DNA from: Symsagittifera roscoffensis
Taxonomy: Eukaryota > Xenacoelomorpha > Acoela > Convolutidae
Reading direction: 5' to 3'
Assembly (NCBI RefSeq): GCF_963678635.1
Contig: NC_087065.1
Span: 15,599,853-15,663,852, forward strand
Length of the DNA stretch: 64,000 bases
The position numbers and the translations under genes were made by a program. The notes below the pieces were generated by a model, which was not told the DNA's origin, searched no databases, and saw nothing but the letters and a program-made list of their open reading frames with translations. Positions 21,781 to 33,690 of the stretch are shown in pieces (the stretch's first letter is position 1; every line of letters begins with the position of its first letter).

Positions 21781-23678
21781 TTATATTTCAGTCAAACTTT
21801 CAGTTACATCATCTAAGTCAGTAATTTGTGGCACTTTTATTTTTAATTCACAGTTCATGTCTCCGTTAAATCGTCTGGGAATTTTGAGCGGATCATGCAA
21901 AAAATTCAGTGCATAATGCACAATTGTAGTAATAAGTGATGAAGTTAGCTCCATAATCAGCATCATTTGAGGGTTAGTTTTGTCTTGTTGTAGTCGCATC
22001 GGTACGTTTGCTTCCCAAAGAACAGCTTGGTCGTACAAATTCATGCAGAGGTTTTCAAAACACGTAGAATCTGCTTTGATTAGCCTTCGCGTTAGCTCTT
22101 CACTGAATGTCGCCAGTTGAAAGTACAAAGTGAGACAAAAATGGAGCTCCATAAAATCGGCTGAAATTTCTTGAAGCGCAAAGTTTTCAAACTCGTCAAA
22201 ATGAGATCCAAAACTATTCAATGCGACTCAAAAACTCTTCTTTCTCGAGCATTTCAATGACCTCATTGCCTTTCCCTCGTTCTACGACAATTCTCGAAAT
22301 AAGAGTCAGACTTTGCATCATGTCAGTTCCTGGTCTGTCGGTATCCATAAAGCTCTCCAGGAGTTCCAGGAGGTAACGTGTCTCTGAAGATGGGTTCTCG
22401 TTTATATCAAGCGAACTAGAATTGAACTCGTGCTTGGATTGTGACCTCGATATATACGTTTCTTTTCGAGACTTCTTGGACCCCCCAAATATCTTCGTGA
22501 TGCTGCTTTTGAGGAAGTCCTCGGAGGCCTCGGGTTCTTCTCGTTCTGGTTTGTCTCCTTCTGGAATGGTGTAGGTGTATGCCCGGTTGGCTCTGGGCGA
22601 AAAGTCTAGCATGGAGGGAGACTTGAGTGATACAGAGATCTTTCGGGAGAGACTTGAAGATGAATTGGTCCGTTTTTTCATTCCAAAATTTTCCCTGTAA
22701 AAAAACTTATGTCAATGTCAAAACAGTTTGAGTTTTTTCAATTTTTATTATGATTTGCAACAAACTCACCAGTAATTGGGTTTTATTCGGGAAATGACGA
22801 AAGCACAGATGCTTTTTGTCATGCAGTTATGCTCATCTAAGCAGTCAAGCAGTTAACAGTACTAGTCGAAACACATGAAAATGTAAGGCTTTTTCCGATT
22901 ACAGCCTATCCATAGTCTAGTAACAAAAAATAATACCGTAGTAGGCTAATTGCTTGATGAGGGGGGCTACAGTTTATGCTTGGAGGTGTTGGTGGTATGA
23001 AACTGATACTTTTATATCAAGTATTCTAGATGCTTAAAATACCTTGAGGAGATCGCGAGTTGACAATATCTGCCAGTTTATCCACTATAATCTGCACATT
23101 AGCATGTTGTCCTCCTCCCCCCAGAAAAGAGTCAGTAGTGGAGGACGAAGGGGGGTGTTGGGACAGATATGAGGTGAGTTGAGCTTCATGGTTCACACAG
23201 AAGAGAAACATAGCTCGAGCGAAACAATCGCTAGCAACATTGCTTTTCATTTTTTCTAAATAACAAAAAGTTTCTTATCGAAACGAGCGCTCATAACGAG
23301 CGCTGAACTATTTATCTCTCATACAAAACATCTGCAAATGTTTTATTTGTTTTGCCTCAGAGATTTGACCCTTTGTAACTGCAAACGTTGTGGCTGGCAA
23401 TGAATTTCTGTTTTAATAAAATCTAGTTTTTTGTTGAGTTTAAAAAATATATTTTCAGCAAATTTTCATCAGTAAAAATTAGAAGACGTTTAAAAGGCTT
23501 TTTTGGCACAATAATTCTCTGAAAGCCCATATCAAAATCAACCACAGAAAGGAATCAAAATTGCTCACGTTTCAGAAGGCGACACATGTCTTTGAAGAAA
23601 CTTGAGATGTCCTTCTGCTCGACCATGGCCGAGTTGATAAACTTCTGTCCAAGCGCATAATCCATTGCCATTTTGGGA
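21781..23678 (-). CDS. Four-exon host gene, unrecognised helical protein of about 431 residues
   Basis: Best-supported host gene here; I do not recognise the family. Exons (minus): 23671-23569 (ATG at 23671; a TTACAG|TCCC acceptor just upstream at 23678 allows an earlier exon), 23255-23043, 22836-22770 and 22694-21781. Donors are AAAC|GTGAGC, CAAG|GTATTT and ACTG|GTGAGT; acceptors ATTTAG, GCTTAG and TTTACAG. Phases 1, 1 and 2 all agree. The 22-residue third exon (NCMTKSICAFVISRIKPNYW) has no ORF of its own and is found only by splicing. The protein starts MAMDYALGQKFINSAMVEQK, has a Ser-rich basic patch after residue 133 (RKISVSLKSPSMLDFSP), an acidic stretch (EGDKPEREEPEASED), then a helical C-terminal half ending TESLTEI. 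Near 22215-22228 (residue 285) the frame shifts by one base (EEFLSR continues as LNSFGSHFDEFEN), an assembly indel or a real lesion. No catalytic motif seen. Confidence 0.65.
22695..22769 (-). other. Intron 3 of the four-exon gene
   Basis: Seventy-five bases, GTGAGT to TTTTTTTACAG, phase 2. Its good donor and long T-tract before AG are the strongest splice pair in the window and fix the frame of the last exon. Confidence 0.6.
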
Positions 23679-23689
23679 CTGTAATTTCA

Positions 23690-24795
23690 AAGCATCCGGC
23701 TATTCAAAACGTCGACAGTACGATAAGCAAAGTTTTTTCAATAATTATCTTCTGAAGAGGGTAACAGTTTTTCCAGTACTAATCTTTTAGAACGGTCAAG
23801 GTATCTTTTTTGTCTCCGTTTTTCAGGTTTCGCTTATGTTTTTATGAGCTCAAATGAATCTTTTGGCGGAAGTTTGGCAGAATTTGAAAGCTGCAGCACT
23901 TTCTTATGGCTCAGTTTTGTGGCTCTCCATTTTTATTGTTAAATGAAGCAAACCTTGAAAATTTTAAATTTTCGGATGTTTTACGGTTGGCGTGGCTCAC
24001 TTCAGTCTCAGATTATGAACAGACTTCGCCAAACAAAGAAACAGAATTGATGGTAGAAACAAAAAAAATAAATACCAAAATTGTCAAACACTCCAAGCAG
24101 GCTGCATAAATTAACTCAACACTTCAGTCAGAGTATAACCACACGCTTTAAAGTCCCGCAAACTATTATAACTTCGTACAATAATAACTGGATTTTAGAA
24201 GTTAATAGAGATTCTGATACAATTCTACCAAAAAATAAAACGTTAAAACTCTCAAAGCCGAGAGCAAAATTCTTCACTTTCTTGTAGATGAATCATTTTA
24301 GTCTGTGAATGGTAACAAATGCAAGCGTACCCTTGCAAAGAGCGCCTTTGACTGTACAAGCTTTTGACGCAAAGTAACATCATTTGCTTCTTTTAATAAA
24401 TGTGTGTTCAAATTGTAATCATGTTTGCGGATGTATGGACCTGAATGATGTAAGGTCATACTCAGGGTTACACACTTTCAGGCTTTTGTGACTGTCATTG
24501 TGTTTCGTAGTCTATGGGTAAACATATAGTGCTTATGAACCAGACCATTTAGCCCAATGTCAATCAGGTTTTCCGTCTGTTTCTTTAATATTGCTTTGGT
24601 TCATGGACAAAATTTTATGTAGTGTTGCATCTATTTATGAATATCATTTTTTTACCCTGGTGATAAAATCAAACGCAACCTCAGGTTTTTTTCCGCTATT
24701 ATGCCTATAAGCTTTTTTTTTTCAAGAACCAATTTGGACAACTTTCAAGGAGAACTTGAACAAAAGCAAAGTGAAAGCAAAAGCTCAGAGCTGCC
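23690..24795. other. AT-rich stretch upstream of the four-exon gene
   Basis: May hold the promoter or upstream exons of that gene, but I see neither a clear TATA box nor a coding exon. Plus-strand open frames at 23906-24287 are in AT-rich DNA and overlap in two frames; see rejected items. Confidence 0.3.
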
Positions 24796-24798
24796 ATC

Positions 24799-25063
24799 TT
24801 ACCAGTTTATTCCGGATTTCTAGAAGTGCCAGTTTTCGAAATAAATAGTACGTTCATCGCCACGTTTAACGGCGTGACTTTGTATCGCAAAAAAAAATTA
24901 GAAAAAAGTTACTCAAGCCAAATTAAACATTCTCAGGAACAACAAATTGAATGGCTTTGTGACATTTTTTTCTAAGGTCACACATTTACACTTTCACGCC
25001 GTTGGACATAACTAAATGCTTTTTGTGAAAACTGGCATTTTCAGGCCCGATTTGATCCGGTAA
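24799..25063. mobile_element. Foldback MITE with about 85-bp terminal inverted repeats
   Basis: Left arm begins TTACCAGTTTATTCCGGATT and includes GTGCCAGTTTTC, then TTTAACGGCGTGA. The right arm, read inverted, begins TTACCGGATCAAATCGGGCC and includes ATGCCAGTTTTC, then TCCAACGGCGTGA. The arms are imperfect and enclose only about 90 bases. No transposase. I could not define the target duplication, so the superfamily is unknown. Confidence 0.6.
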
Positions 25064-25069
25064 ATTCTT

Positions 25070-25752
25070 GCAACTAAATATATCATCATTCATAAGAGGC
25101 AGCTGGGATCATTTGCTCTCGGTCTAAGCACAAAAATTATTTAAATTATACAGTAATTTTTGTCAAAAATGGTGTTTCATTACAAAATTATAGACTAAAA
25201 ATCTTCTGATTTTGTTTTTCTTTTTCTCCAGTGTATAGGACTAGTTTAGTGGATAATTCACCAAAAATTCAAGTTTTGCTTTCAAAAAGCATATTTTTGA
25301 GCTACCTTTTTGAAGTTATCAAAGTCCGGTTTTAATGCCACGCCAATTTACATGGTGGCAAAAATTGCGGGCAATTTTTTACTCGCTAAAAAGCCTTCTT
25401 TCAATGTCGAATTGGGACAAAATTCACTTCAAGTATAACTTTTACGTCGACCAGAAGAAAAAGACCAGAATTACCCTCTCTGGAATTATCCTTTTATTGT
25501 TTCAAAGACTGACCAAATTACTTATGGTCTGAAAATGCTAGTTTTCCTCATGAGTGAATTTTCTCGAGTGAGCGGATGAAAAAACTGTTCATGCGATGTG
25601 AAACATTCTCAGCGAGAAGTGATCAGTGTGAAAATTTTACTAAGCTCAGTGTACAATATTTCTGGTCTATGTACAAAGTTTGCGGATGTTTGAGGATAAA
25701 TATTGTCCAAAGTGGACGCTGAAAACAAGTATTTTGGAAAAAAACTTGGGCT
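25070..25752. other. AT-rich spacer
   Basis: No supported feature; short AT-rich open frames only. Confidence 0.4.
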
Positions 25753-25951
25753 GGCTCTTTTTCCTTTTCCCCCACCTCACATAGGCAAATTTTTTTTTGG
25801 TGTAACGAGGGGTTTTACAAGGTTAAACATGGGACCAAATATATTTGTCATGGCCTAATTAGTTTGCAGCCCAATTTTTTTAACATTTGGATGATGTAAA
25901 CAAAAATTCACTTGTAAAATTTTGCAGGTGGGGGGAAAAGGAAAAAGAGCC
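25753..25951 (+). mobile_element. Polypyrimidine-ended foldback element, copy 1 (199 bp)
   Basis: Left end GGCTCTTTTTCCTTTTCCCC, right end GGGGAAAAGGAAAAAGAGCC: near-perfect inverted ends of about 26 bases continuing into CACCT/AGGTG. The interior GTAACGAGGGGTTTTACAAG and ATATTTGTCATGGCCTAA recur inverted in the copy at 38.1 kb. Non-coding; superfamily unknown. Confidence 0.65.
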
Positions 25952-25959
25952 AAGACCTC

Positions 25960-27655
25960 AAGTTGCGTTTATTTTTGTGCTAGTGTAGTTTTCAGTATTT
26001 GAAATGCAAAACTTACTTGTAGGCTTTAATTTCTGCGATAATTTTAGCTGTTTAAGTTTGGGCTTTTATGACTGCTTAGTTGTAGATGTGGTTTGTGGTT
26101 TTTAAAATAAATGCATATGCGTTAGGGCCTAATTAAAAATTTGTTTTGTTTTTTTTTCACGCGGAAAAATTAGAGCCCTTCTTCATTAGTATTCAAAAGT
26201 TAAAAAAATGCAATTTACAAAGGCAATCGAAAAAGCAAAACAAGAGCAGAGGTATTTTAGCTCGAACTAATATTTATACGTTTTTAAAAAAGAAACTGAA
26301 CAAAACTAACAATTCGACGAGATTCTTACAAATACGGCGACTACAGATTTGATATAACAATAAACTTGCAAGAAAATTTGGTCTGCTTCTGCTGCAAAAT
26401 GTTATCGAACAAAACTATCTAGTTGGTATCAACAAAGATTGAAATATCATAGTTGGCTGTTTTAATATAGCCAACCAGATTTACCACCTTACAATACAAA
26501 ATTTACTCTTCTGGAGTAAGAATAAGTTTTTTAGTAAGCTGTGAGAGAGGGGAACTATAATGGAAAATGTTCTAATTATATTTGAGAGCGATCCAATGGT
26601 AGCGGCGCCTAGAAGATTGGGCTATACAATCTTGATTGAGGGCTTATCAAATTAAAAGGGCAAATTGTCTGTGAATGGTATTTTATCAGTTATTTACTTT
26701 TGTTTAGTTCTTTTTTTAGCTTTAGAGCTAGACTACTAATGCATACCATGCCAATCAATACGAGACAAAACGTTGACTTCCTGAAAATTCTCTCCCGAAA
26801 ACATTTGTTTTGGTAGCTGAAAACTGAAAAAAGATAACTCCTATTTAAAACTTACTGTTAATTTTTTCTATCTCATTAGTTGCTGTATTTCAAATTTTTC
26901 AAAGAATTTAATTATTGCTCTGTTTGCGGGAGTTCAAAAATGCTCATAAAATGAGGAGGAATTAAGTTCTATTCCTCTAATGGACGCGCACTGGTAAAAA
27001 ACTGTAGAAATCACTACCATATATTTTTTTGCCTTTTTGCCCTTTTTCTCTGTAAGCAATCGACCACATGTGGCTTTTTGAAACAATACTGAGTTAGCTA
27101 TAAAATTCTATGATTACATAAGACTCACTCTTTTTGGTCCCACCAGAATTAATTACCAGAAATGTATATAAAACTACGTACACACCAGAAAATTTTTTAT
27201 GCTTAAGTATGAAGCTACTAATCAGTATTACTTAGCAGAATGGTTTTATAGCAAACTTGTCGAAGACTTTGAACATAGCAGACATGTTCATTTTCCCATT
27301 AAATCAATTTAAAAAAATTTTTCTGCTGCCTAAAAACTGCAATATTATTGGTATGTTTTTCACTTCTTCAAAGTTGTCGCCAAGATATTCCCAGCTGAGC
27401 TGTCTTTTAGGGAACCTCGTATGTAAATGTCACTATTTACTTGAAAATATACATAACTTCAGTCATCTCGTATTTATGGTCGCGCCCATGTGAGCCATAC
27501 AAATTTTACTTATTTATATGCACGTCCTGGGAGATCGAATTATGATGATAGGCCAACAAGCCGAATGACCAGCAAGCCCAAAATAAAATTTCCATTCCAA
27601 CAAGCCGAAAATAATATTGTTGTAGTATGCAAAATAACAGCAGATTGTATTTGTT
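25960..27655. other. AT-rich intergenic stretch
   Basis: No gene, RNA or repeat that I can support across about 1.7 kb. Confidence 0.4.
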
Positions 27656-27666
27656 GATATGCAAAT

Positions 27667-28065
27667 CAGGGGCGGATCTAGTATTTTCTCGAGAATGGGG
27701 CAAAATTTCAAAAAAAATTTCGAAAATTTCGACGAACTTTTTTTAGGTCGACCAAAAAGCTCTCATTCCCAGCTCTCCTAATGCACTAAAAAGACAATGT
27801 TCCGGCCATATTTTCTATTTTCTTCACCGTTTTTGGGCACTTTTTGGAAAATTTTGACAAAAAAATAGCGTTTTTTTTCGGCGTGCGTTCCCCCTAAAAG
27901 TTCGTATATAATGGCGCCGAAGGCGCCTTTAGAAAAATTTTAGGGTCGGTCGGCCAAAAATATATTTATTAAAAATTACCAAAAGTACTCTTTGGGTGGA
28001 CTGGGGGTCGAAACCCTGAGGGGGGGGGGGCTTCCGAACCCCCGCCCCCCCTAATTCCGCCCCTG
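27667..28065 (+). mobile_element. hAT-type MITE, copy 2 (399 bp)
   Basis: Starts CAGGGGCGGATCTAG and ends CTAATTCCGCCCCTG, giving CAGGGGCGGAATTAG on the inverted end. Flanks ATGCAAAT (27659-27666) and GTGCCAAT (28066-28073) agree at six of eight bases, an aged 8-bp hAT-type duplication. The interior has GGCGCCGAAGGCGCC, AAATTTTAGGGTCGG and C/G homopolymers. No coding capacity. The same family is at 20955-21374 and as pieces near 36.2 and 37.5 kb. Confidence 0.82.
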
Positions 28066-28789
28066 GTGCCAATCTTTCGTAAGTCTGATAAAATTTACGT
28101 TATTGTGACGTAATTTTGGTTCCAAGATATGGCGGTTTGTAGATATGGTAGTGTGTTTAGCATTTGCCCAAAATTATATATCACATCAAAATAAAAGCTT
28201 TTAAATGAGATTTGATTTGAAACGGAATATTCAAATTTAACTTTTTTCGGAGTCATTAAAAATTTCTTTGATTGTTTTTGCTTCGTTACTTCTTCCTAAA
28301 TACAGTTAGGAAAAATCACATAACTTCGGAAAAAGCTAAAAATGTTTCTATATGAGCTGTTGATTACTATTCTAACACCTGATAGAGGAAAAAATTCTTG
28401 TCTTCGTTTTTTTTCTACTTTTTCAGTTCTTCCGAGTCGAATTCAGGTACCACATAGTATCATCAGATTGGTTCGAGTGATATATCATACTGAAGCTACT
28501 TAAGCCAAAACTCGAACTTTACGCAAAAAAAGTCACTCAGGTCTGAGCAGAAGCGGTTGTGATTGTTTGGTTTTGTTGTTCTAACTTCGAGCAAGCACAG
28601 TAAGCGAAAAAGTTTGTTTGATAATTTTGGTTATCTAAGAGGTGAAAAACTAGCTTTATATGTAGAATCAATGATTCAATATTTTTTCGGCAAACTCATA
28701 TTTCCTTTGGGAGTTTACTTTGAGAAATGCAAGCATTGTAATGGAGGTTATTGAGTAGTACGAAGCTCGGTATTGACGAATCAACACGA

Positions 28790-29362
28790 TAAGAAGTAAA
28801 CAACTGGTTAAAATGCAAAATCGAACAAATCAAACAAACACTAAACAGGCTTTTTAAAATGTTACCAAAATTGCAACCCCCCCAATGGAAACTACCCGGG
28901 CTAACCTTATGAAACTCGGAACGGATACTAGAGAAGATTTGATCCGAGCTTGCAAAAACCTAGATCCTTAGACCTCCCATCCCCAGGTAATAACGGTTCC
29001 CGGAAGTGTAAAAAGCCCTTTTAGAATTCGGCAGCCAGCGGTTGGATTGGAACCAAAAAATAATTTAGTTTATTATAGACCTAGTTGAGGGAAGCTTAAC
29101 TTTAGAACACATGACCCCCTCGACCCCTACTCTCGGTGCTATGCCCTATGCAAATAGTCCCCCGGCCCCATTAAAAGCAGGGAGCCAAAACGTTAGGATA
29201 TCACAAGTAGTAGCGGGAAACATCATCTTTAATGATTTGAGGCATATCCCGCGGTTGGACCGGAAGCTATTAGCACCTGGAGAACTTACCATTTCGACCG
29301 GAAATAGGCGATTTGCGCAAAATAACGCGCAAATTTTGGTTTCAAGATATGGTGGTTTGTAG
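28790..29362 (+). pseudogene. Protein-like segments of macrosatellite unit 1
   Basis: Two plus-strand stretches of each unit read as conserved peptide. One contains METTRANLMKLGTDTRED and RACKNLDP; the other PLKAGSQNVRISQVVAG and LAPGELTISTGNR. Across units the first reads METTRANLMKL, METTAANLMKL, METTLANLMKL and TETTRANLMKL, a pattern that suggests past selection. It could be a Gag-like or other retroelement remnant captured in the tandem unit. The family is unassigned and the copies are broken. Confidence 0.35.
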
Positions 29363-32106
29363 ATATGGTTGTTTGTTTAGAATTTGCCCAAAATTATATA
29401 TCACATCAAAATAAGAGCTTTTAAATGAGATTTGATTTGAAACGTAAAATTCAAAATTAACTTTTTTCGGAGTCATTGAAAACATTTTTGAGTGTTTCCG
29501 CTTTGTTACTTTCTCCTAAAAATAGTTAGGAAAAATCACATAACTTCGGAACAAGCTAAAATGTTTCTATCTGAGCTGTTAATTTTCATTCTAACCACTG
29601 AAATAAGAAAAAAATTTTGTCATCTGTTTTTTTTTTACTTTTTCAAGTTTTCCGAGTCGAATTCAGGTACCACTTGGTATTATCAGATTAGGTCGAGTGA
29701 TATATCATACTGAAGCTACTCGAGCTGAAAATCGAACTTTACGCAAAAAAACTTCACTCAGTGCTGAGTAGAAGCGGTTGTAATTGATTGGTTTTGTTCA
29801 TTTTTTCGAGCAAGCACAGTAAGCGAAAAAGTTGGTTTGATATATTTGGTTATGTAAGAGGTGAAAAACTAGTTTTATATGTAGGATCAGCGATTCTAGT
29901 TTTTTTTGGTCAAACTCATATTTCGTTTGGGAGTTTACCTTAAGAAATGAAGTGTGTAATGGAGGTTTTTGAGTAGCACGAAGCTCGGCATTGACGAATC
30001 AACACGATAAGAAGTGAACTAAACAATTGGTTAATTTCCAAAATCGACCAAATCAAATAAAGACTAAACAAGATTTTGAAAATGTACCAAATTTGCAACC
30101 CCCACAATGGAAACTACAGCGGCTAACCTTATGAAACTCGGAACGGATACTAGAGATGATTTGACGCGGGCATGCAAAAACCTAGATCCTTAGACCCGCC
30201 GACCCCAGGTGAGAACGGTTCCCGTAAGTGCAAATAGCCCTATTAGAACTCGACATCCGGCGGTTAGATTGGAACCAAAATATGATATATTATAGACCTA
30301 GCTGAGAGAAGCTTAAGTTCAGAACAAAAGAACTCCTCGATCCCTACTCTCGTTGCTATGCTCTATGCAAATAGTCCCTCGGACCCCATTAAACGCAGGG
30401 AGCCAAAACGTTGGGATAAGTAGTAGCGAGGAACAACAGATTTTTTAAATTGAGCCAAATCTGGCGGTTGGGCCGGAAGATTTTAGAACCTGGGAAAATT
30501 ACCACTTCGACCGGAAATAGGTGATAGGCGCACAATAACGCAAAAATTTCTTTGAGTGTTTCCGCTTTGTTACTTTCTCCTAAATATAGTTAGAAAAAAT
30601 CACATAACTTCGGGACAAGCTAAAAATGTTTCTAAGTGAGCTGTTGATTAAAATTTTAACCACTGAAAGAAGAAAAAGCTCTTGTCTTCGTTTTTTTTTG
30701 TTCTTCAGTTTTTCCGAGTCGAATTCAGGTACCACATAGTATCATCAGATTAGGTCGAGTCATATATCATACTGAAGCAACTTAAGCTGAAAATTGAACT
30801 TTACTCAAAAACAAATTTCAGTCAGTGCTGAGCAGAAGCGGTTTTAATTGTTTGGTTTTGTTGTTCTAACTTCAAGCAAGCCCAGAAAGCGAAAAAAAAT
30901 TTTTGATAAATTTGGTTATGTAAAAAGTGAAAAACTTGTTTTATATGTAGGATCGGTGATTCTATTTTTTTTCGCCAAACTCATATTTCGTTTGGGAGTT
31001 TACCTTGAGAAATGCATGCAGTGTAATGGATATTAATGAGTAGTAGAAAGCTCGGTATTGGGGAATCAACAGGATAAGAAGTGAACTAAACGATTGGTTA
31101 AAATGCAAAATCGAACAAATCAAACAAACACTAAACGGGATTTTGAAAATGTTACCAAATTTGCAACCCTCCCAATGGAAACTACCCTGGCTAACCTTAT
31201 GAAGCTCGGAACGGATATTGGAGATGTTTTGACCCGGGCATGCAAAAACCTAGATCCTTAGACCCCCCGACCCCAGGTGTGAACAGTTCCCGTAAGTGCA
31301 AATAGCCCTATTAGAACTCGACATCCGGCGGTTAGATTGAAACCAAAATATGGTATATTATAGACCTAGTTGAGAGAAGCTTAATTTTAGAACACAAGAC
31401 CCCCTCGATCCCTAATCTCGGTGCTATGCCCTATGCAAATAGTCCCTCGGACCCCATTAAACGCAGGGAGCCAAAACGTTGGAATATCACAAGTAGTAGC
31501 GAGGAACATCAGATTTATTAAATTGAGCCAAATCTGACGGTTGGGCCGGAAGATTTTAGAACCTGGGTAAATTACCACTTCGACCGGAAATAGGTGATTT
31601 GCGCAAAATAAATTAAAAATTTCTTTGAGTATTTCCGCTTTGTTACTTTCTCCTAAATATAGTTAGAAAAAATCAGATAACTTCGGGACAAGCTAAAAAT
31701 GTTTCTAAATGAGCTGTTGATTAATATTTTAACCACTGAAAGAAGAAAAGTTCTTGTCTTCGGTTTTTTTACTTCTTCAGTTTTTCCGAGTTGAATTCAG
31801 GTACCACATAGTATCATCAGATTAGGTCGAGTCATATATCATACTGAAGCAACTTAAGCTGAAAATCGAACTTAACTCAAAAACAAATTTCACTCAGTGC
31901 TGAGCAGAAGCGGTTTTAATTGTTTGGTTTTGTTGTTCTAACTTCAAGCAAGCCCAGTAAGTGAAAAAAAATTTTTGATAAATTTGGTTATGTAAAAATC
32001 GAAAAACTAGTTTTATATGTAGGATCGGTGATTCTAATTTTTTCGCCAAATTCCTAATTCGTTTAATAGTTTACCTTGAGAAATGCATGCAGTTTAATGG
32101 AGGTTA

Positions 32107-32331
32107 ATGAGTAGTAGAAACCTGGTATTGGGGAATCAACAGGATAAGAAAGGAACTAAACAATTGGCTAAAACGCAAAATCGAACAAATCAAACAAACA
32201 CAAATCAGGATTTTGAAAATGTTACCAAATTTGCAACCCTCCCAACGGAAACTACCCGGGCTAACCTTATGAAACTCGAAATGGATACTAGAGATGATTT
32301 GACCCGGGCTTGCAAAAACCTAGATCCTTAG
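32107..32331 (+). pseudogene. Protein-like segment of macrosatellite unit 4
   Basis: The longest open version of the unit's first coding-like stretch: NQQDKKGTKQLAKTQNRTNQ followed later by TETTRANLMKLEMDTRDDLT and RACKNLDP. Basic and glutamine/asparagine-rich at the start, helical later. It resembles a nucleic-acid-binding Gag-like N-terminus, but there is no zinc knuckle or protease motif to confirm that. Confidence 0.3.
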
Positions 32332-33690
32332 ACCCCCGACCCCAGGTGAGAACGGTTCCCGTAAGTGCAAATAGCCCTATTAGAACTCAACATCCGACGG
32401 TTAAATTGGAACCAAAATATGGTATATTATAGACCTAGTTGAGAGAAGCTTAAGTTTAGAACACAAGACCCCCTCGATCCCGACTCTCGGTGCTATGCCC
32501 TATAAAATAGTCCCTCGGACCCCATTAAACGCAGGGAGCCAAAACGTTGGAATATCACAAGTAGTAGCGAGGAACATCAGAGTTATTAAATTGAGCCAAA
32601 TCTGGCGGTTGGGCTGGAAGATTTTAGAACCTGGGGAAATTACCAATTCGACCGGAAATAGGTGATTTGCGCAAAATAACGCAAAAATTTCTTTGAGTGT
32701 TTCCGCTTTGTTACTTTCTCCTAAATATAGTTAGAAAAAATCACATAACTTCGGGACAAGCTAAAAATATTTCTAAATGAGCTGTTGATTAATATTTTAA
32801 CCACTGAAAGAAGAAAAAGTTCTTGTCTTCGGTTTTTTTTACTTCTTCAGTTTTTCTGAGTCGAATTCAGGTACCACATAGTATCATCAGATTAGGTCGC
32901 GTCATATATCATACTGAAGCAACTTAAGCTGAAAATCGAACTTTACTCAAAAACAAAATTCACTCAGTGCTGAGCAGAAGCGGTTTTAATTGTTTGGTTT
33001 TGTTGTTCTAACTTCAAGCAAGTCCAGTAAGCGAAAAAATTTTTTTGATTAATTTGGTTATGTAAAAAGTGAAAAACTTGTTTTATATGTAGGATCGGTG
33101 ATTCTATTTTTTTTTCGCCAAACTCATATTTCGTTTGGGAGTTTACCTTGAGAAATGCATGCAGTGTAATGGAGATTAATGAGTAGTAGAAAGCTCGGCA
33201 TTGGGGAATCAACAGGATAAGAAGTGAACTAAACAATTGGTTAAGTTGCAAAACGACCAAAACAAACAAAAACTAAACAGGATTTTAAACAGGGTACCAA
33301 ATTTGCAACCCACCTAATGGAAACTACTGGGGCTAATCTCATAAATTTCGGAGGACTGATATCAGAGATGATTTGTCCGGGAATGCAAAAACCTAAATCC
33401 TTAGGCCTCCCGGCCCCAGAAGATAACGGTTCCCGGAAGTGCAAATAGCCCTATATAGAACCAAAATATAGTAGATTATAGACCTAGTTGAGGGAAGCTT
33501 AAGTTTAGAACCCAAGATCCCTTCGACTCCAAATTCCGATGCTATGCCCTATGCAAATAGTTCTTTGGCCCCATTAAACGCAGGGAGCCGAAACATTGGA
33601 GTATCACAGGTAGTAGCGATTTATAATTTGAGGCAAATCCGGCGGTTGGACCGGAAGCTATTAGCACCTGGGAAAACTACCACTTCAAAG

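Larger units (their letters stand above)
28113..33690 (+). repeat. Macrosatellite: five direct units of 1.07-1.22 kb
   Basis: The word TTAG(G/A)AAAAATCA(C/G)ATAACTTCGG recurs at 28306, 29526, 30590, 31663 and 32731, spacings 1220, 1064, 1073 and 1068. Approximate units: 28113-29332, 29333-30541, 30542-31613, 31614-32682 and 32683-33690. Units 1 and 2 carry about 150 extra bases (TTCAAGATATGG to GGAGTCATT) that units 3-5 lack. Units 3-5 are closest to one another; the ends (units 1 and 5) are most diverged, the usual sign of unequal exchange in the middle. Shared landmarks: GAATTCAGGTACCACATAGT, CAAAAACCTAGATCCTTAGA and GCAGGGAGCCAAAACGTTGG. Confidence 0.85.

Noticed and set aside
23906-24287. 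Two overlapping plus-strand ORFs (67 and 68 codons)
   Set aside because: Composition is passable, but they overlap in different frames, lie in AT-rich DNA, and I found no convincing splice pair or recognisable family.
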